From the NCBI GenBank assembly GCA_903813345.2, contig CAIIXF020000006.1, positions 31,042,024 to 31,106,023 on the forward strand: a DNA stretch of 64,000 bases, in the 5' to 3' direction. The stretch comes from Owenia fusiformis. Its lineage: Eukaryota > Annelida > Polychaeta > Sabellida > Oweniidae. Below the pieces are notes generated by a model. That model was not told where the DNA came from, ran no database searches, and was given only the letters and a program-made list of their open reading frames with translations. A program made the position numbers and the translations under genes. Positions 60,701-64,000 of this stretch are shown one piece after another. Position 1 is the stretch's first letter. Each line of letters begins with the position of its first letter.

Positions 60701-62451
60701 GCATAAATATTTCTTTTTTACAGTACCACCATCTTTAATTTGATTTTCTGATCATAAGGTTTCGGACAATTGGGATTCGGACTATTGGGGTTCGAACATT
60801 GGACCAAGTGGGATTCAGACCGATGGTGTGTCCTTTTGATAAGCATAGATTGTGCTGATACTTTCAAGAATATGACAAATCGAAGATTGATAGACTAACC
60901 TACATGTACTATGTAGGCCACGTATTGATAGTAAGCAAGTGACTGATTTCAGTAGGATGAAGGGGAATAATGTCGACACCATTTTTGGGTAAGTTTGACA
61001 TGTTGGGTAACTTCGACAACTTGTTGTTTATTTACTCTAATTTCCGATCTAGGGGATGCCATAATTTTTTCTCACATGGATTGAGATCTCGCGAAATTTT
61101 AATTTTTCCAGAAATCAAACATGGCAGAAAACGAAATTCTACTTCTAGTCTAAGTAAGTGTCAAAGTTACCCCATTTCTCATGTCGACATTTCCCCACAT
61201 GTCAACGTTACATCCCTTTGCCTTTCTCGGTTTTAGGCTTCCGAACTTAGTGGGAGGGAAAGTCTCGGACATGAGGCTGGAAGACCAAAAGCTGCCAAAA
61301 GGGAGAAAAGTCTTGGAACAAGGTAAATTTCGTGAACAGAGTTTAAGAATCAGTTTCAGTTGAGTTCAATCCCGGGAGTTCAATTCATTTTTGTAGTCAT
61401 AGTAGTCTTCTAAAAATTAAATTTTATTTAGGCTAAGCTTGGCTGCTTATACTACTTTTTTCAAGGCCTGACTGCGTCGCTAACATGCTAAATATAAGAG
61501 TTAGCTGACGTTTGGGAGTCTGACTTACCTTCTAAAGGTTAGAACCCGAATCTTAATGAAACCATATCACCTTTGTTGCGTCGATGATGATGCATAAACA
61601 TAGCATTTGATAGAAATTAGCGTAAATGCTTTTCCGACTTTTTCATTTTTCATCAATGTTGACTTCCGGGAAGGCGTTGTAGTTATCACGAAATAACGCA
61701 TTGACCCTTGAACTTTACTTTGTTGACGTGTCAACCAAGCATGTCTGGTGTGAAAATTAAAAGAATATTAGCAATGTTCTACATCCGCCAAGCTAAGTGA
61801 AGTAGTCAATATTTTAAATTACCAATTTCAAGTGAAGTACGCAATGAACGAAACTGCGTGATCTACACTCCCACTATTGGTCTGAATGAAATGCTACGTA
61901 GAAATATGAGCCGTCTGCTGTATTAGTCGATTAATAGAGTAAGACCTGTTGGTGATGCTTTATAATTTAGACCAAAACATTGAAGAACAAACGAACCTGT
62001 AAATCGTGAAAACAACGAACAAATATTCGGTTTTCACATATGTTCGGTAATTTTTCGTATTGAAACTTCCGGAACTTACAAGGAAATCATTCATTTTCTC
62101 GATCCATGATTTACCTCTTGGATGTTGTGGCAAATGCTCCATGGTTGACGGAACAAAGGTGATATGGTTTCATTAAGATTCGGGTTCTAACCTTTAGAAG
62201 GTAAGTCAGACTCACAAACGTCAGCTTGAAAAAAGTAGTAGTCTATTTTCATGTTTTTGGAATTTTTCCCCAAAAATTCTAGTAGAACTAAACCATGAGT
62301 TTACTAATTTAGTGAGAATTAACACGTTCATTCAACGCGACATAGCTCTACAAATCATTATCTTTACCTTATACATCTCAAAAACTCCATGTTTTTCGGA
62401 ATAAGTGGCAAATTGAGGAGGAATAAGAAGTGGTCTCTTCGTTTCGTCCAT
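54711..62451 (-). CDS. AK8: Adenylate kinase 8 (tandem AK domains)
   Basis: Catalyses phosphoryl transfer between nucleotides. Vertebrate AK8 is cytosolic/ciliary and carries two kinase domains. Exons in transcript order: 62451-62368 (ATG), 60528-60444, 60181-60018, 59057-58907, 58634-58563, 57956-57756, 57430-57299, 56876-56787, 56075-55934, 55029-54711 (TAG). Phases agree and give 479 residues, the length of human AK8. Domain 1 has the P-loop GPPSSGKRT (about 64-72), GWVMEGFPQTREQA, and the lid region RASGKRIDPITG. Domain 2 has the P-loop GPTGSGKA (about 275-282), GWVLHGYPKTGEQAEQLA, LRATDPITGERYH and the conserved ending DQDPHTVFECIESM. The 3' part of exon 9 with its donor is the start of a sixfold tandem array. 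The gene is head-to-head with an SLC27A gene 350 bp away. Confidence 0.96.
55323..56012 (-). repeat. Six tandem copies of an AK8 exon 3' end, donor and intron start
   Basis: The plus-strand marker GGTACATGTCC recurs at 55323, 55447, 55571, 55694, 55817 and 55940, a period of 123-124 bp. On the minus strand each unit holds about 77 bp of exon 9, from GGTTGGGTCCTGCATGGC to CATGTACCTAACAG. A GTAAGC donor and about 45 bp of intron follow. Only the copy at 55940 joins the rest of exon 9. The outermost copy (55323) has lost its donor. Exonic parts are almost identical between copies. Confidence 0.93.
56300..56727. mobile_element. MITE of the CAGTAAAACCTG family in AK8 intron
   Basis: The left end CAGTAAAACCTG and the right end CAGGTTTTAATG are inverted, with TA at 56298-56299 and 56728-56729. 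The interior is rich in GTTCAGATTGGGAGGTGTTC. 428 bp. Confidence 0.75.
56914..57280. mobile_element. TA-flanked CAGGGTG element in AK8 intron
   Basis: The left end CAGGGTGGGCCCAAAAATAG and the complement of the right end, CAGGGTGACACAAAAAATTA, share the first bases. TA is on both sides (56912-56913, 57281-57282). 367 bp, non-coding. Confidence 0.6.
58098..58287. mobile_element. MITE of the CAGTAAAACCTG family in AK8 intron
   Basis: AAGTAAAACCTGTATATTCC at the left and CAGGTTTTACTG at the right, flanked by TA. 190 bp, related to 56300-56727 and 12635-13231. Confidence 0.7.
59574..59608. other. GC-rich hairpin in AK8 intron
   Basis: AAGCGCCCCC and GGGGGCGCTT form a perfect 10-bp stem around a 15-nt AT-rich loop. 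The surrounding intron 59058-60017 shows nothing else. Confidence 0.6.
61503..62226. mobile_element. Inverted-repeat element in AK8 intron 1
   Basis: About 75-bp ends start AGCTGACGTTTGGGAGTCTG; the right end is its near complement. They continue through CTTACCTTCTAAAGGTTAGA. ACTACTTTTTTCAA just outside both ends (about 61450 and, inverted, about 62235) suggests the inverted repeat was longer before a small left-side insertion. No transposase is seen. Confidence 0.7.
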
Positions 62452-62800
62452 GTTGTAATAAGTTGCTAAGCACTACGGAGTGAATAATATTTAATTCCTG
62501 ATTCATCAACAATTGGAACAAGTAATATACGCGCGAACTTTAAAAGGTTTTTAACTTTGCTTCAGCTTTTGTTTTCATCATCAAGATTTTGAAAGAAACA
62601 TGTATTTGGAATAATGAATCTTGTATCATTCTATATTTTGGGTTCTATGTACCAATGCATGAGGGTGGAGTTTTAGACAGGAAAACGGAGCGAACGAACC
62701 ACGTACTAAAAAGACACACGTTCGTTTTTTTCACGGCATTGATTCATGCGCCCTCTAACGAGCAAAATTTTAGCAAATAAAAAGTGGGGACTTTGCCCTC
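62452..62800. promoter_or_regulatory. Shared upstream region between AK8 and SLC27A
   Basis: Only 349 bp separate the two divergent start codons. No TATA box or other defined motif can be called with confidence, but the arrangement implies a bidirectional promoter (inference). Confidence 0.5.
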
Positions 62801-63045
62801 ATGGGCTTCGAAATGCCAAAGTCCTTTATATTCAGGCTTGCAAGACGTCTTAGACAATTAGTAAGGAGTTTGCCCAGTTTTAAGATGAGTATGAGACTTG
62901 CTGTGTATGCAGTTACTGCGCTTGTTCTACGAGAGTTAGGACATGGTTGGTTTCTCACATTACTCGGTGTATTCACAGCTTATTTGCTGTCTGGAGGGTA
63001 CAAGTTTATGAGAATTTTGTACTATACATTCCCAAGAGATGCTAG
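62801..63045 (+). CDS. SLC27A family fatty-acid transport protein, first coding exon
   Basis: SLC27A (FATP) proteins import long-chain fatty acids and activate them to acyl-CoA at membranes. From ATG 62801 the exon encodes about 81 residues up to a GTAATG donor (exon end 63045, phase 2). A basic amphipathic N-terminus (FRLARRLRQLVRS) is followed by the hydrophobic stretch WFLTLLGVFTAYLLSGGYKF. It then reads MRILYYTFPRDAR, matching the N-terminal membrane segment and GGWRFIR-type motif of SLC27A1/4. In-frame ATGs at 62813 and in KMSMRLAV could also be the start. The AMP-binding domain exons lie beyond the window; I found none up to 64000. The assignment rests on this short motif. Confidence 0.7.
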
Positions 63046-63596
63046 GTAATGTAAATTCATTAATCTTTATTTTTTATTATTCTACGTACCTTACAATGCC
63101 CATGTTCATACTCAGACGGTTTCATAATTTCTTGGTACTATCTCAATTCACGTTGTTTATCTTTTGGATTTGTTATAGATTTGGTTATTTGGCTGTTATC
63201 GCACTGAAATGTACACACACGTACCTTTTTCATATATCAGATCAACTTTGAAAAGCCTGGATATCGTATTTCCCGCGATTGGATAATCATACATTGTTGG
63301 AAATAACGCCCAAACATTGAGATTTGACGACTTAAGGCCAGGGTGCATGTTCGGAATTTTTCTGCATTCCTCAGTGGAGTCACATGGCCTCACATGTTAT
63401 TTTTCAAACAGGAATCACTCCTTCCCTTATCGTATCCTACCGACCACTTTAGATTGTGGTCGTACGCCCGATTCATTGGTAAGCCTGTCTTTCTACAATG
63501 TCGGAGAATGAACTACGCATTGCACTATTAAATGACCTACCTCGATACATTCCAGAGTATTTTAGAATTCTTCTTATGTTGTTAGATCGCCAATTG
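63046..63596. other. SLC27A intron 1, nothing recognised
   Basis: No second SLC27A exon or repeat boundary could be identified here. Confidence 0.4.
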
Positions 63597-63598
63597 TA

Positions 63599-63835
63599 CA
63601 GTTGGGGACATAAATAAATGACAGGTGGATTTGCTGAAGTGAGGATTTCCCATGTTAAAAATAAGAGAATTTACAAGAGGCCATACATCAGTGGATGAGA
63701 TTATACAAAATGTAAAATATACAAATTTTAAGGGATATGTATCTAGACAATATTGGAAATTATGGGCTTTCAGACCACCATAATTAGGAAATGGTGATCG
63801 AAAATCGACCTGTCATTTATTTTTGTCCCCAACTG
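63599..63835. mobile_element. Mariner-type MITE with TA duplication
   Basis: The ends CAGTTGGGGACA and TGTCCCCAACTG are inverted and continue as AAATAAATGACAGGT arms, with TA at 63597-63598 and 63836-63837. 237 bp, in SLC27A intron 1. Confidence 0.8.
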
Positions 63836-64000
63836 TATGGGTTTTATCGGCAGAACGAAGAGATTTTAGTTTTGACATCGGAAATATGTCAGCAATTTTC
63901 AAAATGTCGGAAGGGGATCAGGAATTTCCCTTATGACTGATGCATGCCGGAACTGATTGGAGGAATTTGACGGTTGAAATAAGTTAAATATTACACGCAA

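Noticed and set aside
1-64000. tRNA and rRNA genes
   Set aside because: No cloverleaf-like A/B-box pairs or rRNA-like stretches were noticed on either strand by eye. A covariance-model search would settle it.

Overview
The window is genomic DNA from a marine invertebrate animal. I infer this from GT-AG introns in every gene, very AT-rich non-coding DNA, dense short inverted-repeat transposons and long poly-G/C runs. The gene content (ILVBL/HACL2, an SR splicing factor, ESE-class ETS factors, a C-type lectin receptor, AK8, SLC27A) fits a bilaterian. A hemichordate-like deuterostome or a lophotrochozoan is plausible, but the species is not proven by what is here. A 500-base run of N at 47501-48000 is a scaffold gap.

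Layout. (1) 1053-11273, +: ILVBL (2-hydroxyacyl-CoA lyase 2), 14 coding exons; only the N-terminal membrane anchor exon is missing. (2) 11274-15436: intergenic, with two inverted-repeat transposons. (3) 15437-24386, +: an SR protein with RRM, CCHC zinc knuckle and RS tail; its large introns are full of repeats. (4) 24387-31660: mostly empty, with a possible 65-residue small protein at 29815-30012 and several MITEs. (5) 31683-35608, +: ELF3-like ETS factor (PNT domain, AT-hook, ETS domain), complete at 411 residues. (6) 35609-42614: intergenic, holding a 3.3-kb element with two nested elements. (7) 46938-42615, -: a second, divergent ESE-type ETS gene, 5'-incomplete at the scaffold gap. (8) 49015-52944, +: transmembrane receptor with about three C-type lectin domains, 5'-incomplete. 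(9) 62451-54711, -: adenylate kinase 8, complete, 10 exons, 479 residues. (10) 62801-63045, +: first coding exon of an SLC27A fatty-acid transporter, head-to-head with AK8; the rest lies beyond the window.

The genes do not form one pathway. ILVBL and SLC27A both handle fatty acyl-CoA, and AK8 is a nucleotide kinase known from ciliated tissue. The two ETS genes are tail-to-tail relatives whose ETS exons have identical length (193 nt) and phase, so they are local duplicates.

The most unusual structures are two tandem arrays grown out of exon-intron junctions. In ILVBL a 16-bp unit repeated about 43 times starts exactly at a 5' splice site and carries a donor-like sequence in every unit. In AK8 the 3' part of one exon, its donor and about 45 bp of intron are repeated six times at 123-124 bp spacing. 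Also notable are six short hairpins with compensatory stem changes in an SR-gene intron, and several transposons whose ends are set by clear target-site duplications.
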